Source of the DNA: Bacteroidales bacterium
GTDB taxonomy: Bacteria; Bacteroidota; Bacteroidia; Bacteroidales; UBA1402
Length of the DNA stretch: 64,000 bases
Assembly: GCA_028709215.1 (NCBI GenBank)
Contig: JAQVXI010000004.1
Location: forward strand, 6,172 to 70,171
Reading direction: 5' to 3'
In this document: positions 18,329 through 27,655 of the stretch, piece after piece
Position numbering within the stretch: the first letter of the stretch is position 1
How the letters are laid out: every line of letters starts with the position of its first letter
The notes under the pieces: model-generated
What the model was told of the DNA's origin: nothing
Database searches by the model: none
What the model saw: the letters and a program-made list of their open reading frames with translations, nothing else
Position numbers and translations under genes: made by a program

Positions 18329-18892
18329 ATGTACAAACAAAGACTTCGATATACCCTGCGTGCCAGACACCGTAACGGACACGGTATACACTCTCCTTTT
18401 CTATACAAACTCATCACCCAACTCCAGGAAAAGCGTCATCGATACTACGTATTGGACGAATTAAAACAGTATCCGGACTTGAAAAAAACCGATATAGAAA
18501 ACGGAGAACGCCTGTTTCGACTGATGCAACATCTACCGAAACGACACAATTCAGTAAGCTGGTCAACAAATGAAGGGCTCAACCGATACCTACAGGCAGC
18601 TTCCGGGCGGCCTAGCTCAGCGGCAAGCAACTTGGATGATTGGGATGTCGTTCTCATGGATGCCTCCTCCCAACCCGATCTTTTGACCAAACAATTTGAA
18701 GAAAGCCTGAACAAAATACACGAACATTCTGTTTTTGTGCTAAACCAACCCTATAAGAATGCAACGGCTCTAAGCAGTTGGAAAAAATGGAAACAACACA
18801 GCAAATGCACAGCCAGTCTGGATTTTTACACCATGGGCATCCTTCTTTTTAGAACGGATCTGGAAAAAAGAAATTACCTCATTCGAAAATAA
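18329..18892 (+). CDS. Reduced methyltransferase-like protein
   Basis: 187 residues. The N-terminus (RARHRNGHGIHSPFLYKL) and C-terminus (YTMGILLFR) match a family of Bacteroidetes class I SAM-dependent methyltransferases that usually have about 230-270 residues. The middle, which in the family contains the SAM-binding ELGTSxGxST segment, is missing: GERLFRLMQHLP passes straight to a short linker and then to DDWDVVLMDA. The frame is intact. It is therefore probably a non-catalytic or decaying relative, not a working enzyme. TATTTTTG at 18303-18310 is a candidate -7 element. The next gene starts seven bases after its stop. Confidence 0.65.
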   Translation: MYKQRLRYTLRARHRNGHGIHSPFLYKLITQLQEKRHRYYVLDELKQYPDLKKTDIENGERLFRLMQHLPKRHNSVSWSTNEGLNRYLQAASGRPSSAASNLDDWDVVLMDASSQPDLLTKQFEESLNKIHEHSVFVLNQPYKNATALSSWKKWKQHSKCTASLDFYTMGILLFRTDLEKRNYLIRK

Positions 18893-18899
18893 TACAACT

Positions 18900-19448
18900 A
18901 TGAACATTTACACAAAAACGGGAGACAATGGCACCAGTGGCCTCATCGGCGGATCACGCGTTTCAAAAGACGATGTACGTCTGGAAGCCTACGGAAGTGT
19001 AGACGAATTGAATTCATTTTTGGGAATGCTGGCGGTAGAGCATCTGGACATACACGATGTGGAATACCTTAAGACTCTGCAACACCATCTTTTTAAAATC
19101 GGATCCTATCTTGCAACCGACCAAAAAGTAACAAGCCCCACCTTTCCGGAGCCAATCAGCAAAGACGCATTAAAAATTATTGAAAACGAAATTGACACCA
19201 TCGTAAGCAGTCTTCCGGAATTGCATCAATTTGTACTTCCAGGAGGCAATCGATCCGCATCCCTCTGCCACATCTGCCGCTCCATCAGCCGAAGAGCAGA
19301 GCGCAATGTGGTACGTTTATCCAAACAATACAACGTTGATTCGGGAATTCTTATCTATCTCAATCGCATGTCAGATTACTTTTTTGTCTTGGCACGTAAG
19401 TGTTGCTTGGTTGATAGTCAAGAAATCTTTTGGGATCAATCAAAATAA
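18900..19448 (+). CDS. Cob(I)yrinic acid a,c-diamide adenosyltransferase (PduO type)
   Basis: 182 residues. The N-terminus has the ATP-binding TKTGDNGTSGLIGG (residues 5-18), and the conserved EAYGSVDELNSFLG block is near residues 30-43. The C-terminal half has the RSISRRAERNVV motif. The family transfers the adenosyl group from ATP to cob(I)alamin to make adenosylcobalamin in the cytoplasm. The three-helix PduO/MMAB type is clear; I see no B12 riboswitch upstream. It is probably cotranscribed with the reduced methyltransferase-like gene. Confidence 0.93.
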   Translation: MNIYTKTGDNGTSGLIGGSRVSKDDVRLEAYGSVDELNSFLGMLAVEHLDIHDVEYLKTLQHHLFKIGSYLATDQKVTSPTFPEPISKDALKIIENEIDTIVSSLPELHQFVLPGGNRSASLCHICRSISRRAERNVVRLSKQYNVDSGILIYLNRMSDYFFVLARKCCLVDSQEIFWDQSK

Positions 19449-19461
19449 AGCATAACAACTC

Positions 19462-19491
19462 TTGCTTTATCGATATAATCGTTTATTTTTG
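19462..19491 (+). promoter_or_regulatory. Promoter of the DUF2795 gene
   Basis: TTG at 19462-19464, 19 bases, then TATTTTTG at 19484-19491. The predicted transcript starts near 19498, right at the structured leader. Confidence 0.78.
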
Positions 19492-19499
19492 CGACAAAT

Positions 19500-19541
19500 T
19501 AGAACAGGCCAAAGGGTCGTCGGCCCAAAGGCGTTGTTCTA
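19500..19541 (+). ncRNA. Structured 5' leader hairpin, unknown class
   Basis: TAGAACA (19500-19506) pairs with TGTTCTA (19535-19541). Inside, GCC pairs with GGC, a symmetric AAA/AAA internal loop follows, and GGG pairs with CCC around the loop TCGTCGG. It begins at the predicted transcription start and ends 36 bases before the DUF2795 start codon. I do not recognise it as a known riboswitch. It could be a cis-regulatory leader, a protein-binding site or a stability hairpin. Confidence 0.5.
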
Positions 19542-19577
19542 AGGATAAAACGCTTATAACCACTAAATTGATAGATA

Positions 19578-19799
19578 ATGTATTGGACATTGGAATTGGC
19601 ATCAAAACTGGAAGATGCGCCTTGGCCCGCAACAAAAGATGAGTTAATCGATTATGCCATGCGTTCCGGTTCTCCGTTGGAGGTCATAGAAAATCTGCAA
19701 GAGATTGAGGACGAAGGTGAGATTTATGATAGCATCGAAGACATTTGGCCGGACTACCCCAGTCAGGAAGACTTTTTCTTCAACGAGGAAGAGTATTGA
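19578..19799 (+). CDS. DUF2795-like small protein
   Basis: 73 residues, acidic. It starts MYWTLELASKLEDAPWPATKDELIDYAMRSG..., where the block WPATKDELIDYA is the recognisable DUF2795 feature, and ends in an acidic tail (QEDFFFNEEEY). The function of the family is unknown; it is small, soluble and probably cytoplasmic. It stands alone with its own promoter, a structured leader and a strong terminator, so it is likely a monocistronic, well-expressed gene. Confidence 0.8.
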   Translation: MYWTLELASKLEDAPWPATKDELIDYAMRSGSPLEVIENLQEIEDEGEIYDSIEDIWPDYPSQEDFFFNEEEY

Positions 19800-19814
19800 A
19801 CACACTCGAAACGC

Positions 19815-19846
19815 GCGATGACCTCGAGGTCATCGCTTTTTTTTTC
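19815..19846 (+). terminator. Rho-independent terminator of the DUF2795 gene
   Basis: GCGATGACCTCGAGGTCATCGC is a perfect palindrome able to form a hairpin, followed by ten T. No Bacteroidetes-type promoter is evident between it and porP. Confidence 0.9.
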
Positions 19847-19896
19847 AAAAAACGGCAGAAAACACAATTTATCGACTGATTTTCTGTTTCATAAGC

Positions 19897-20868
19897 ATGA
19901 AGAGGTTTCTCCTGTTTATTCCATTCATAACCTTTCTGACAATCGTACGACTGTCGGCTCAATTTGATGCACAATACAGCCAACACATGCTGGCTCCTGC
20001 TACCTACAATCCGGCAATGGTGGGGATTGATGACGCGTTGATGATCAACCTATTCAACCGCCAACAATGGGTGAGCATACCCAACGCGCCGACAAGTTTT
20101 CTACTTCAGGCAGGCATACCCAAGCAATGGGGCAAATACGTGCATGGATTCGGGCTCCTTATCTCAAACGAAAACATTGGTTTGTTTCAGAACCAGCAAT
20201 TGCAACTGCAATATGCCTGGCATCAATCCCTATGGGGTGGCCACTTGAGCACCGGCCTCCAGGCGGGCGTACTGCAACAAAATTTTGATGCTTCCGGCAT
20301 TTATATTCCGAACAGCGATTACCACAACCCGAGCGATCAATCCATCCCAAGCGGAAGCCTGGAAGGAATCATTCCGGATTTTCAACTGGGAGTCCAGTAT
20401 TTGTACGACAATCTACAACTGGGTCTTGCCGCCACACATCTCCTGGAAAGCAGCATCAAACTCAAGCCTTCTGCAGAAGCAACAGACGAAGAAAGCTATC
20501 GAACCTTTGCAAGCCGAACCTATTATTTGAATGGATCATACAATATTAAACTAAGAAATCCGTTCTACACTTTGCAGCCGACGATCCTTTTAAAATCAGA
20601 TTTCACGGCATTGCAAACCGATCTTTCAACCGTCTTACGCTACAAAGAAAGCTTTTGGGGTATTGCCGGATGGAGACCCGGAGACGCACTGATTTTTGGG
20701 GTTGGAATGCAATTGAAGCAAGGCTTGCGGGTGGGATATGCCTATGATGTTCCGATTGGAGTCATGGGGCTGTCTACCGGAGGCAGTCACGAAATATTCT
20801 TGGGCTTTCGGCGAAAAATATCGACAAGCACGACCAGTAAAAAACAAAAAAGTGTACGAATACTTTGA
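19897..20868 (+). CDS. porP: PorP/SprF-family type IX secretion membrane protein
   Basis: 323 residues with a signal peptide (LLFIPFITFLTIVRLSAQ), then the family hallmark FDAQYSQHMLAPATYNPAMVG and a beta-rich barrel body with IFGVGMQLKQGLRVGYAYDV near residue 270. PorP/SprF proteins are outer-membrane components that anchor or help secrete T9SS substrates. The gene is four bases upstream of porK, the order known from Porphyromonas gingivalis (porP-K-L-M-N). It ends without a C-terminal Phe, having a basic tail instead. Confidence 0.93.
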   Translation: MKRFLLFIPFITFLTIVRLSAQFDAQYSQHMLAPATYNPAMVGIDDALMINLFNRQQWVSIPNAPTSFLLQAGIPKQWGKYVHGFGLLISNENIGLFQNQQLQLQYAWHQSLWGGHLSTGLQAGVLQQNFDASGIYIPNSDYHNPSDQSIPSGSLEGIIPDFQLGVQYLYDNLQLGLAATHLLESSIKLKPSAEATDEESYRTFASRTYYLNGSYNIKLRNPFYTLQPTILLKSDFTALQTDLSTVLRYKESFWGIAGWRPGDALIFGVGMQLKQGLRVGYAYDVPIGVMGLSTGGSHEIFLGFRRKISTSTTSKKQKSVRIL

Positions 20869-20872
20869 ACTT

Positions 20873-22270
20873 ATGAGAAAATACCTAGCCTTCGGCTTAT
20901 TGATGCTTACACTCACTTCCTGCGGTTCGTACGACAATGGGGAATTGGTGGGAGTTGAAGCAAAAGCGTGGAACGAACCCAAGCCTTACGGAATGGTTCT
21001 GATCAAACAAAACAGCTTTGACCTGGGAGCCGATCAACCCGACAGCCTGTTTGGGCTAAACACGCCTTCAAAACCCGTTTCAGTCAGTTCATTCTGGATG
21101 GACGAAACAGAAATCACCAACGGTCAATACAAACAATTTATTCAATGGGTGTGCGATTCCATTTACCGGGAGAAACTGGCCGATCCTGCCTTTGGCGGAA
21201 ACGAAGAATATAAAATTTTCGAGGACGAAAACGGTGAACCGGTCAAACCATACTTAAACTGGCGCATTCCCATTCCGGCACGCAAACATGCAACCGAAGA
21301 AGAATTGACCGCACTGAACTATTTTCTGGAGGCAGATCCGGTTTTAGGCGGCTTCCGTACCAAAACAGATCGCATCTTGTATCAATACGAGTGGTTCGAT
21401 CATGAATCCGCTGCAAAACGTGCCCATCAATTGGACGCACGCAAGCGCAATCGCAATACGGACCTTGCTGCAAATCCCGAACCCCCCGTTATGATCAGCA
21501 AAGACACCGCATACATTACCGAGAGTGGCCAGGTCGTGAACACGACCCTTACGCGTGAACTCTCCTCCCGATTTGACTTCTTACACACTCGTATTGTCGC
21601 CATATATCCCGACACGACCTGCTGGGTGAATGACTTCCAAAACAGTTACAACAATCCCTACCTACAAAATTATTTTTCTCACGAAGCATACAATGCACAT
21701 CCGGTGGTCGGAGTATCCTGGGAACAGGCGGTCGCCTTTTGCCACTGGCGCACACAGTATTTAAATGCAGCCCTCAGTATCCGAGGACAAAAAGTGCTCG
21801 AATACCGCTTGCCTACCGAGGCCGAGTGGGAAATGGCAGCAAGAGGGGACGACAAAGATGCCCGCTTCCCTTGGAAAGGGTTGCAGACCAGTGACAAAAA
21901 AGGATGCTACTTTGCAAACTACAAACCCGAAAAAGGCGGATACACCCGGGATGGTCACGAATATACCGCACAGGTTGCCTCCTATCCAGCCAACGCATAC
22001 GGATTATTTGATATGGCCGGAAATGTGGCCGAATGGACCTCAACCACATGGAGTCCTTCGGGCTATGAAGAAATGGAAGAAATCAATCCAAGCATCCATC
22101 AAGCCATACCAAACAACGCAGCATACATAAACAAACGAAAAGTCGTGCGCGGTGGTTCCTGGAAAGATGCCGCACGCTTCATTGAAGTCAGTGCACGCAG
22201 CAACGAATATCAAAATGAAAGTAGATCCTACATCGGATTCCGCTGCGTTCGCAGTCAAATAGGCAATTGA
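20873..22270 (+). CDS. porK: Type IX secretion ring lipoprotein PorK/GldK
   Basis: 465 residues from the ATG at 20873. The signal ends in a lipobox (LTLTSC), so the protein is a lipoprotein. The rest is a formylglycine-generating-enzyme-like (SUMF1) fold: FWMDETEITNGQYKQF near residue 75, RLPTEAEWEMAARG near 325 and VVRGGSWKDAARF near the end, as in GldK. With PorN it forms the large periplasmic ring on the inner face of the outer membrane. The FGE domain is not thought to be catalytic in this role. Confidence 0.95.
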   Translation: MRKYLAFGLLMLTLTSCGSYDNGELVGVEAKAWNEPKPYGMVLIKQNSFDLGADQPDSLFGLNTPSKPVSVSSFWMDETEITNGQYKQFIQWVCDSIYREKLADPAFGGNEEYKIFEDENGEPVKPYLNWRIPIPARKHATEEELTALNYFLEADPVLGGFRTKTDRILYQYEWFDHESAAKRAHQLDARKRNRNTDLAANPEPPVMISKDTAYITESGQVVNTTLTRELSSRFDFLHTRIVAIYPDTTCWVNDFQNSYNNPYLQNYFSHEAYNAHPVVGVSWEQAVAFCHWRTQYLNAALSIRGQKVLEYRLPTEAEWEMAARGDDKDARFPWKGLQTSDKKGCYFANYKPEKGGYTRDGHEYTAQVASYPANAYGLFDMAGNVAEWTSTTWSPSGYEEMEEINPSIHQAIPNNAAYINKRKVVRGGSWKDAARFIEVSARSNEYQNESRSYIGFRCVRSQIGN

Positions 22271-22292
22271 TTACACGAAAAATAGCACGCAC

Positions 22293-23255
22293 ATGAACAA
22301 GCAATCTATGAATAAAAAAGGGTTTCGGCACCGTATCGCTGACTTTTTGGGCAGTTACCGCGGCAAAACCATCTTCAACTTCTTTTATGGTTTCGGCGCC
22401 TCCTTGGCCATTCTCGGAACCATGTTCAAATTACTCCACTTGGACGGAGCCAATATCATGCTGGCCGTAGGGCTCAGTACAGAGGTCTTAATTTTTGCAC
22501 TTTCCGCATTCGAACCGCCTTTCCGAACCTATCGTTGGGACGAAGTCTTTCCTGTCTTGCGTACACGTAACCCGGAAGACAGACCCAATTTTTCGGGAGC
22601 CGGCCCCGTATATTCAGGCAACCCCCAGCCCGCACCGTCAACACCGGGCAATTGGTCGCAGGTTACACCCGGGCAAGCCGTTCAAAGCTATGGCATACCC
22701 CCACAAATCCAATTGAGCGACGACGACGCACAAACCTTGTCCGAAAGCATCAAACGAATGGGCGAAGCCGTTCATCAGCTCAACAATATGACCGAAATCA
22801 CCCGTGTGACGGAAAAATATCTTGCTCAGCTGTCGGATATGGCCGACAATCTCAACCGCTTTGGTTCGGCCACAGCGTCGCTGACCGAAGTGTCCAACGT
22901 GCTACTTGATTCGTACAAGAGCATAACCGACAACTCCAGCGACATCTCATCCAACTCCAGAGGCTATGTAGAACAAATGGGCACACTCAACAAAAACCTA
23001 TCCGGCTTGAATACCATCTACGAAATACAACTCAAAAGCATTAGTTCTCAAATCGACACCATCGATCGGGTAAACAACGGCTTACTGCACATTCGCAACA
23101 TGTACGAAGGTTCGATGGAAGACAGCGTACGTTTCAAAAAAGAGACCGAAGCCATGGCCGAAAACCTGGCAAACCTCAATCGTGTATACACACGTATGTT
23201 GGAAGCAATGACACCGGGAAATGGCATGAACGGAGGATTCCCGACCGGACGTTAA
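22293..23255 (+). CDS. porL: Type IX secretion motor protein PorL/GldL
   Basis: 320 residues. Two membrane helices lie near residues 25-50 and 57-75 (FFYGFGASLAILGTMFKLL and ANIMLAVGLSTEVLIFALSAFEPP), with an acidic residue (E65) in the second as expected for the proton-driven motor. A long cytoplasmic part with heptad-like helices follows. PorL and PorM form the inner-membrane motor that converts the proton gradient into rotation to power T9SS. The start at 22293 is 22 bases after porK; an internal ATG at 22308 is an alternative. Confidence 0.95.
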   Translation: MNKQSMNKKGFRHRIADFLGSYRGKTIFNFFYGFGASLAILGTMFKLLHLDGANIMLAVGLSTEVLIFALSAFEPPFRTYRWDEVFPVLRTRNPEDRPNFSGAGPVYSGNPQPAPSTPGNWSQVTPGQAVQSYGIPPQIQLSDDDAQTLSESIKRMGEAVHQLNNMTEITRVTEKYLAQLSDMADNLNRFGSATASLTEVSNVLLDSYKSITDNSSDISSNSRGYVEQMGTLNKNLSGLNTIYEIQLKSISSQIDTIDRVNNGLLHIRNMYEGSMEDSVRFKKETEAMAENLANLNRVYTRMLEAMTPGNGMNGGFPTGR

Positions 23256-23284
23256 CACAGTATCCATAAAAAAACAGCAAACAT

Positions 23285-24850
23285 ATGCCCGCAAGCAATG
23301 CACCCGAAACCCCGAGACAACGACTCATCGGTCTCATGTACATCCTTCTCTTGTGCATGTTGGCGCTAAATGTGTCCTCGGACGTATTATATGGGTTTGA
23401 CTTGGTCGAGGACAGCCTATCCAGAAGTACGGAAAATTCGCACGCACAAAACCGCTCCCTATACAACGAGTTTGAAGCCTATTATGCATCCAATCCGGAG
23501 AAGACAGAAGCATGGTACCAATTGGCTCAAGAGTTACAACAACGATCGGATGCCATTTATCAATTGATCGACAGCTTAAAATGGGCAGTTGTCCGTGAGG
23601 CGGATGGCAAGAAAGCAGACATCAACAACGTCAAACGCACCGACAACTTAGACGCGGCAGCAAACATCATGCTTCCGCCATCCGGAAAAAAAGGCAAAGC
23701 ACTCAAACAAGCCATTGAGGAATATCGTAATCACATCATGGAGATGGTCAACGACCCCCTCAAACGAAAAGTCATACAAGATAATTTCAGCACAACACCA
23801 CCGGAAAAAGCCCGCAAACAGGGACAAGACTGGGAAACCGCCATGTTTGAAAACATGCCGGTTGGAGCCGTCCTTACCATGTTTACCAAACTACAAAACG
23901 ACATACGTTATGCCGAAGGTGAAGTCTTGCACATTCTGACCAACAACATTGACGTTGGTGACTTTCGTGTCAATCAAATCAAAGCATACGTAATACCCAA
24001 TGCAGAGAACATCGTTCGAGGAGGGGTCTACCGCGCCAACATCATCCTTTCTGCCGAAGACTCCACGCAACGCCCTGAAATCATGGTCAACGGCTCAACA
24101 CTCGCTGCGGATAAAAACGGGGTTTACGAGGTGACCACATCTCGTTCCGGTGTATTTCCTGTTGAAGGTTTCATCGAGATGAAACGTGGAGACGGAAGTA
24201 CCCAACGGTTGCCTTTTGCGCAACAATACACCGTTGTAGAGCCCATGGCTACCGTATCCAATACGATGATGAACGTATTGTATGCAGGCATCGACAACAA
24301 AATCAGTATTTCTGTACCCGGCATCACCAACCAACAAATATCGGCAACCAGCAACAACGGAAGCCTGAGTCCTTCCGGCCAGCATTGGATTGCAAAACCA
24401 ACCAATATTGGTAAAGAATGCATTATAACGGTCACGGCCAACGTTGATGGACGTAGACAAGTGGTGTCCAACACGCCGTTTCGCGTGCGGCCACTACCCG
24501 AGCCCAGAGCCTTCATTGAGTATAAAGACAACAATGGAATTACACGTCGATACAAAGGTGGCTCCGGTTTTTCGAAAGCCCTCTTACTGGATGCTCCCGG
24601 CATTACGGCCGCATTGGATGACGACTTGCTCGATGTCTCCTTTAACGTATTATCCTTTCAAACGTTGATCTACGACTCCATGGGAAATACACTGATGGAA
24701 GTATCGCAAGGTGGTCGCTTCTCGGATCGACAAATCCTTCAAATTCGCGGATTAAGCCGTGGAAAACGATTATGGATCTCCAACATACGTGCAGTCGGAC
24801 CGGATCGTGTAGAACAATCACTCGCTCCTATGGAGATCATCATCAATTAA
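23285..24850 (+). CDS. porM: Type IX secretion motor protein PorM/GldM
   Basis: 521 residues with the GldM N-terminus (TPRQRLIGLMYILLLCMLALNVSS), which is the single membrane helix inserted in the PorL pentamer. A helical D1 domain and three Ig-like periplasmic domains follow. The protein spans the periplasm as a dimer and transmits motor torque to the PorKN ring. The length is normal. It lies 29 bases after porL and 10 bases before porN. Confidence 0.95.
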   Translation: MPASNAPETPRQRLIGLMYILLLCMLALNVSSDVLYGFDLVEDSLSRSTENSHAQNRSLYNEFEAYYASNPEKTEAWYQLAQELQQRSDAIYQLIDSLKWAVVREADGKKADINNVKRTDNLDAAANIMLPPSGKKGKALKQAIEEYRNHIMEMVNDPLKRKVIQDNFSTTPPEKARKQGQDWETAMFENMPVGAVLTMFTKLQNDIRYAEGEVLHILTNNIDVGDFRVNQIKAYVIPNAENIVRGGVYRANIILSAEDSTQRPEIMVNGSTLAADKNGVYEVTTSRSGVFPVEGFIEMKRGDGSTQRLPFAQQYTVVEPMATVSNTMMNVLYAGIDNKISISVPGITNQQISATSNNGSLSPSGQHWIAKPTNIGKECIITVTANVDGRRQVVSNTPFRVRPLPEPRAFIEYKDNNGITRRYKGGSGFSKALLLDAPGITAALDDDLLDVSFNVLSFQTLIYDSMGNTLMEVSQGGRFSDRQILQIRGLSRGKRLWISNIRAVGPDRVEQSLAPMEIIIN

Positions 24851-24860
24851 TTGATTCATT

Positions 24861-25718
24861 ATGAAACACTGGATTCTCAACCTGATAGGACTGACACTTT
24901 GTGCTCAAAGCATGCATTCAACAGAAAATGTGTCGCTCAAAAACCAACAACAACCCTCCGCCCGACCCGTTCAAGCCGAAGATGTTGTATGGAAACGCGA
25001 CGTGTACCGTATGGTCGATTTAAGCAAAATGGCAAACGCGGCACTGTATGTCCCCGTCGACCCGAGCGCAGAACAAAAGAACCTATTCTCTACGCTCTTT
25101 GAAGCCATTGCACTGAACAAACTCAATGCGTATGAGTACTTGGACGGGCGGGAAGTCTTCACACCCACCTATGCCGTTCAATTCAAGGATCTATTAAAAC
25201 GATTCAACATTCCATACAGAGAAAAATCCGACCCCAAAAAACCGGGTATACCCATTTTTGACATCGATGCCATCGATATACCCACATCAGAGGTCACACT
25301 CTACTATGTAAAAGAAACCTATTTTTTAGATCAACGAACATCCGGCATTCAGACGCACGTCTCTGCACTCTGTCCCGTACTCATTCGTACGGACGAAATG
25401 GGGGAACTCAGACGCCATCCCATGTTCTGGCTTCCCCTGGATCAGGCAAAGCCCTTCCTTTCTCAACAAGCCGTTGCTGCCGATACGTTAAACAGCGCGC
25501 AAACCATCAGTCTGTATGACTTTTTCCGCCAACGTCGCTACGAGGGTGAAATTTACAAAGTGTCAAACGTCAGGAATCAGACCATCTGGGACTATTGTAC
25601 GACACCCGAGGCCATTGAATCAGAACAAAAACGCTTGGAAAACATGCTCCAATCGCTGGATGAAGCACTATGGGAACCCAATGTACGGGATGAAAAAATA
25701 AAAGAAGATGAAAAATAA
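24861..25718 (+). CDS. porN: Type IX secretion ring protein PorN/GldN
   Basis: 285 residues with a signal peptide (MKHWILNLIGLTLCAQSMHS) and the GldN core: DVVWKRDVYRMVDLSKMANAAL near residues 42-62, split here by the reader as VWKRDVYRMVDL and KMANAALY. The family block YFLDQRTSGIQTHVSALCPV is near residue 152. It pairs with PorK to make the periplasmic ring. The final 11 bases overlap the start of the mannose-1-phosphate guanylyltransferase gene, so that gene is probably translated from the same message. Confidence 0.94.
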   Translation: MKHWILNLIGLTLCAQSMHSTENVSLKNQQQPSARPVQAEDVVWKRDVYRMVDLSKMANAALYVPVDPSAEQKNLFSTLFEAIALNKLNAYEYLDGREVFTPTYAVQFKDLLKRFNIPYREKSDPKKPGIPIFDIDAIDIPTSEVTLYYVKETYFLDQRTSGIQTHVSALCPVLIRTDEMGELRRHPMFWLPLDQAKPFLSQQAVAADTLNSAQTISLYDFFRQRRYEGEIYKVSNVRNQTIWDYCTTPEAIESEQKRLENMLQSLDEALWEPNVRDEKIKEDEK

Positions 25719-26784
25719 TTACTGTGTCATTATGAGCGGAGGCATTGGTAGTCGGTTTTGGCCGGCCAGCCGCACAGCCTATCCAAAACAATTTCTCGAT
25801 TTTTTCGGAACGGGTCGAAGTCTTTTGCAACAAACCTACGACCGTTTCACAAAGCTACTACCCAAGGAGAATATCTACATTGTGACCAACGTCAAATACA
25901 AAGAACTGACGATGGAACAACTGCCGGACCTCCGTGAGGATCAGATTCTACTTGAACCGCAACGCCGCAACACGGCACCCTGTATTGCCTTTGCAGCCAA
26001 CCGGATTCGGGCCATCAACCCCAATGCCAATATGATCGTCGCTCCTTCAGATCACCTAATCCTTAAAGAGTCCGATTTTTTGGATTGCATACGGGAGGGG
26101 CTGGATTTTGTACAAAAAAAGGATGCGCTGCTCACATTGGGCATCAAACCCAATCGTCCGGAAACCGGATACGGATACATACAGGTAGGCAATCTTGTTG
26201 AGGGTAATGTCAATAAAATCAAAACATTTACGGAAAAGCCCAATGCAGAACTCGCCAAAGTATTTTTGGAAAGTGGTGAGTTTTTATGGAACGCAGGTAT
26301 CTTCCTCTGGAGTGTTCGTAGCATACTCGCAGCCTTTGATGAATTCCAACCGGAAATAGCAGGACGTTTTAACACAGGATTGCATCTTTTTAATACAGAC
26401 AAAGAAGCGGCCTTCATCGATGAGATCTTCCCTGCCTGTCCCAATATTTCCATCGATTACGGCATTCTGGAAAAAGCATCCAACGTCTTTGTTCAGGCTG
26501 CCGAATTTGGATGGTCCGATTTGGGCACCTGGGGTTCACTCCACGACTTATCCAACAAGGACGACCAACAGAATGCAGTGTTAAAAGGCGAAACGTTACT
26601 CTATGAGAGCAAAGGCAACTTGGTCTCCATACCGGAAGGCAAATTGGCCGTTCTCCATAAAATGGAAGGATACATTGTCGCAGAATCCGACAACGTGCTG
26701 ATGATATGTAAGATGGAAGACGAACAGGTGATTCGTCAATTTGTGTTGGATGCTCAGTTAAAAAAGGGAGATGCGTTTGCTTAA
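25708..26784 (+). CDS. manC: Mannose-1-phosphate guanylyltransferase
   Basis: 358 residues. The nucleotidyltransferase signature [14 protein letters not shown] is at residues 9-22, with the sugar-binding FTEKP motif near residue 170. The family makes GDP-mannose from mannose 1-phosphate and GTP, a precursor for surface polysaccharides and GDP-fucose. The C-terminal isomerase domain of bifunctional enzymes is absent. It starts inside the end of porN. A link between T9SS and sugar nucleotide supply is possible because T9SS cargo is attached to A-type LPS in Porphyromonas, but this is inference from position. Confidence 0.92.
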   Translation: MKNNYCVIMSGGIGSRFWPASRTAYPKQFLDFFGTGRSLLQQTYDRFTKLLPKENIYIVTNVKYKELTMEQLPDLREDQILLEPQRRNTAPCIAFAANRIRAINPNANMIVAPSDHLILKESDFLDCIREGLDFVQKKDALLTLGIKPNRPETGYGYIQVGNLVEGNVNKIKTFTEKPNAELAKVFLESGEFLWNAGIFLWSVRSILAAFDEFQPEIAGRFNTGLHLFNTDKEAAFIDEIFPACPNISIDYGILEKASNVFVQAAEFGWSDLGTWGSLHDLSNKDDQQNAVLKGETLLYESKGNLVSIPEGKLAVLHKMEGYIVAESDNVLMICKMEDEQVIRQFVLDAQLKKGDAFA

Positions 26785-27542
26785 ACCTGCTTGAGGTGCG
26801 GTTTGCGTTTCAACTCAAAACTGACTCCCAAATACTTACGACGCACAATTTCGTTCGAAGCCAATTCTTCAGGCGTGCCTTGAAATTGAATTTTACCTTC
26901 AAACAACATATAAGCCCTATCTGTAATGGATAGGGTTTCTTGTACGTTGTGATCGGTGATCAAAATACCGATATTCTTTGTAACCAAATTGGAGACAATC
27001 TGTTGAATATCGTCAACAGCAATCGGGTCCACACCGGCAAAAGGCTCATCCAACATAATAAACTTGGGATTAATGGCCAGACAACGCGCAATTTCCGTCC
27101 GACGACGCTCACCTCCCGACAGACGGTCACCGATATTTTTGCGTACTTTCTCCAAACGAAACTCTCCAATCAAGCTCTCCAATTTATCCTTTTGCTCCTC
27201 ACGGCTCATCCGAGTCATCTCCAGCACCGAACGAATGTTGTCTTCGACCGTCATCTTGCGAAACACGGAGGCCTCCTGCGCCAAATAGCCAATCCCGTTT
27301 TGAGCGCGCTTATAAACAGGAAATTCCGTAATATCCTGATCGCCCAAATAGATATGACCTTCGTTGGGTATAACCAGACCGGTCGTCATGTAAAACGTCG
27401 TTGTCTTACCGGCGCCATTGGGTCCCAACAAACCGACAATCTCTCCTTGCCTCAGCTCGATAGACACATGGTCAACTACCGTACGTTTGCTGTATCGTTT
27501 CACCAAATTTTCCGTACGCAATACGAGATCTTGCTCCGCCAT
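26781..27542 (-). CDS. lptB: Lipopolysaccharide export ABC transporter ATPase LptB
   Basis: 253 residues. Walker A is GPNGAGKTT (about residues 39-47), then the Q-loop region, the signature [14 protein letters not shown] (about 141) and Walker [14 protein letters not shown] (about 160). The GGERRR form and the overall sequence are those of LptB rather than amino-acid transport ATPases. It powers extraction of LPS from the inner membrane together with LptFG. The stop overlaps the end of manC by four bases (convergent). Confidence 0.93.
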   Translation of the reverse strand: MAEQDLVLRTENLVKRYSKRTVVDHVSIELRQGEIVGLLGPNGAGKTTTFYMTTGLVIPNEGHIYLGDQDITEFPVYKRAQNGIGYLAQEASVFRKMTVEDNIRSVLEMTRMSREEQKDKLESLIGEFRLEKVRKNIGDRLSGGERRRTEIARCLAINPKFIMLDEPFAGVDPIAVDDIQQIVSNLVTKNIGILITDHNVQETLSITDRAYMLFEGKIQFQGTPEELASNEIVRRKYLGVSFELKRKPHLKQV

Positions 27543-27567
27543 AGTTTTTGGGTATCAATTACAGGTG

Positions 27568-27575
27568 CAAACATA
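27568..27575 (-). promoter_or_regulatory. Probable -7 element of lptB
   Basis: TATGTTTG on the minus strand, 26 bases before the lptB start, in the divergent gap shared with mlaE. TTTG about 23 bases further upstream is a loose -33. Confidence 0.5.
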
Positions 27576-27616
27576 CGAAATCCCGCTCGATTTTCGCTCA
27601 AATGAGCAGATTAAAC

Positions 27617-27624
27617 TATATTTG
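27617..27624 (+). promoter_or_regulatory. Probable -7 element of the mlaE operon
   Basis: TATATTTG at the expected place, 32 bases before the mlaE start. No convincing -33 TTTG was seen. Confidence 0.5.
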
Positions 27625-27655
27625 TACACACGTCAAAAGCGACGTCGTACAAATC

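Noticed and set aside
18900-19448. Cobalamin riboswitch before the adenosyltransferase
   Set aside because: There are only seven bases between it and the upstream gene, and no B12-box-like sequence was found before that gene.
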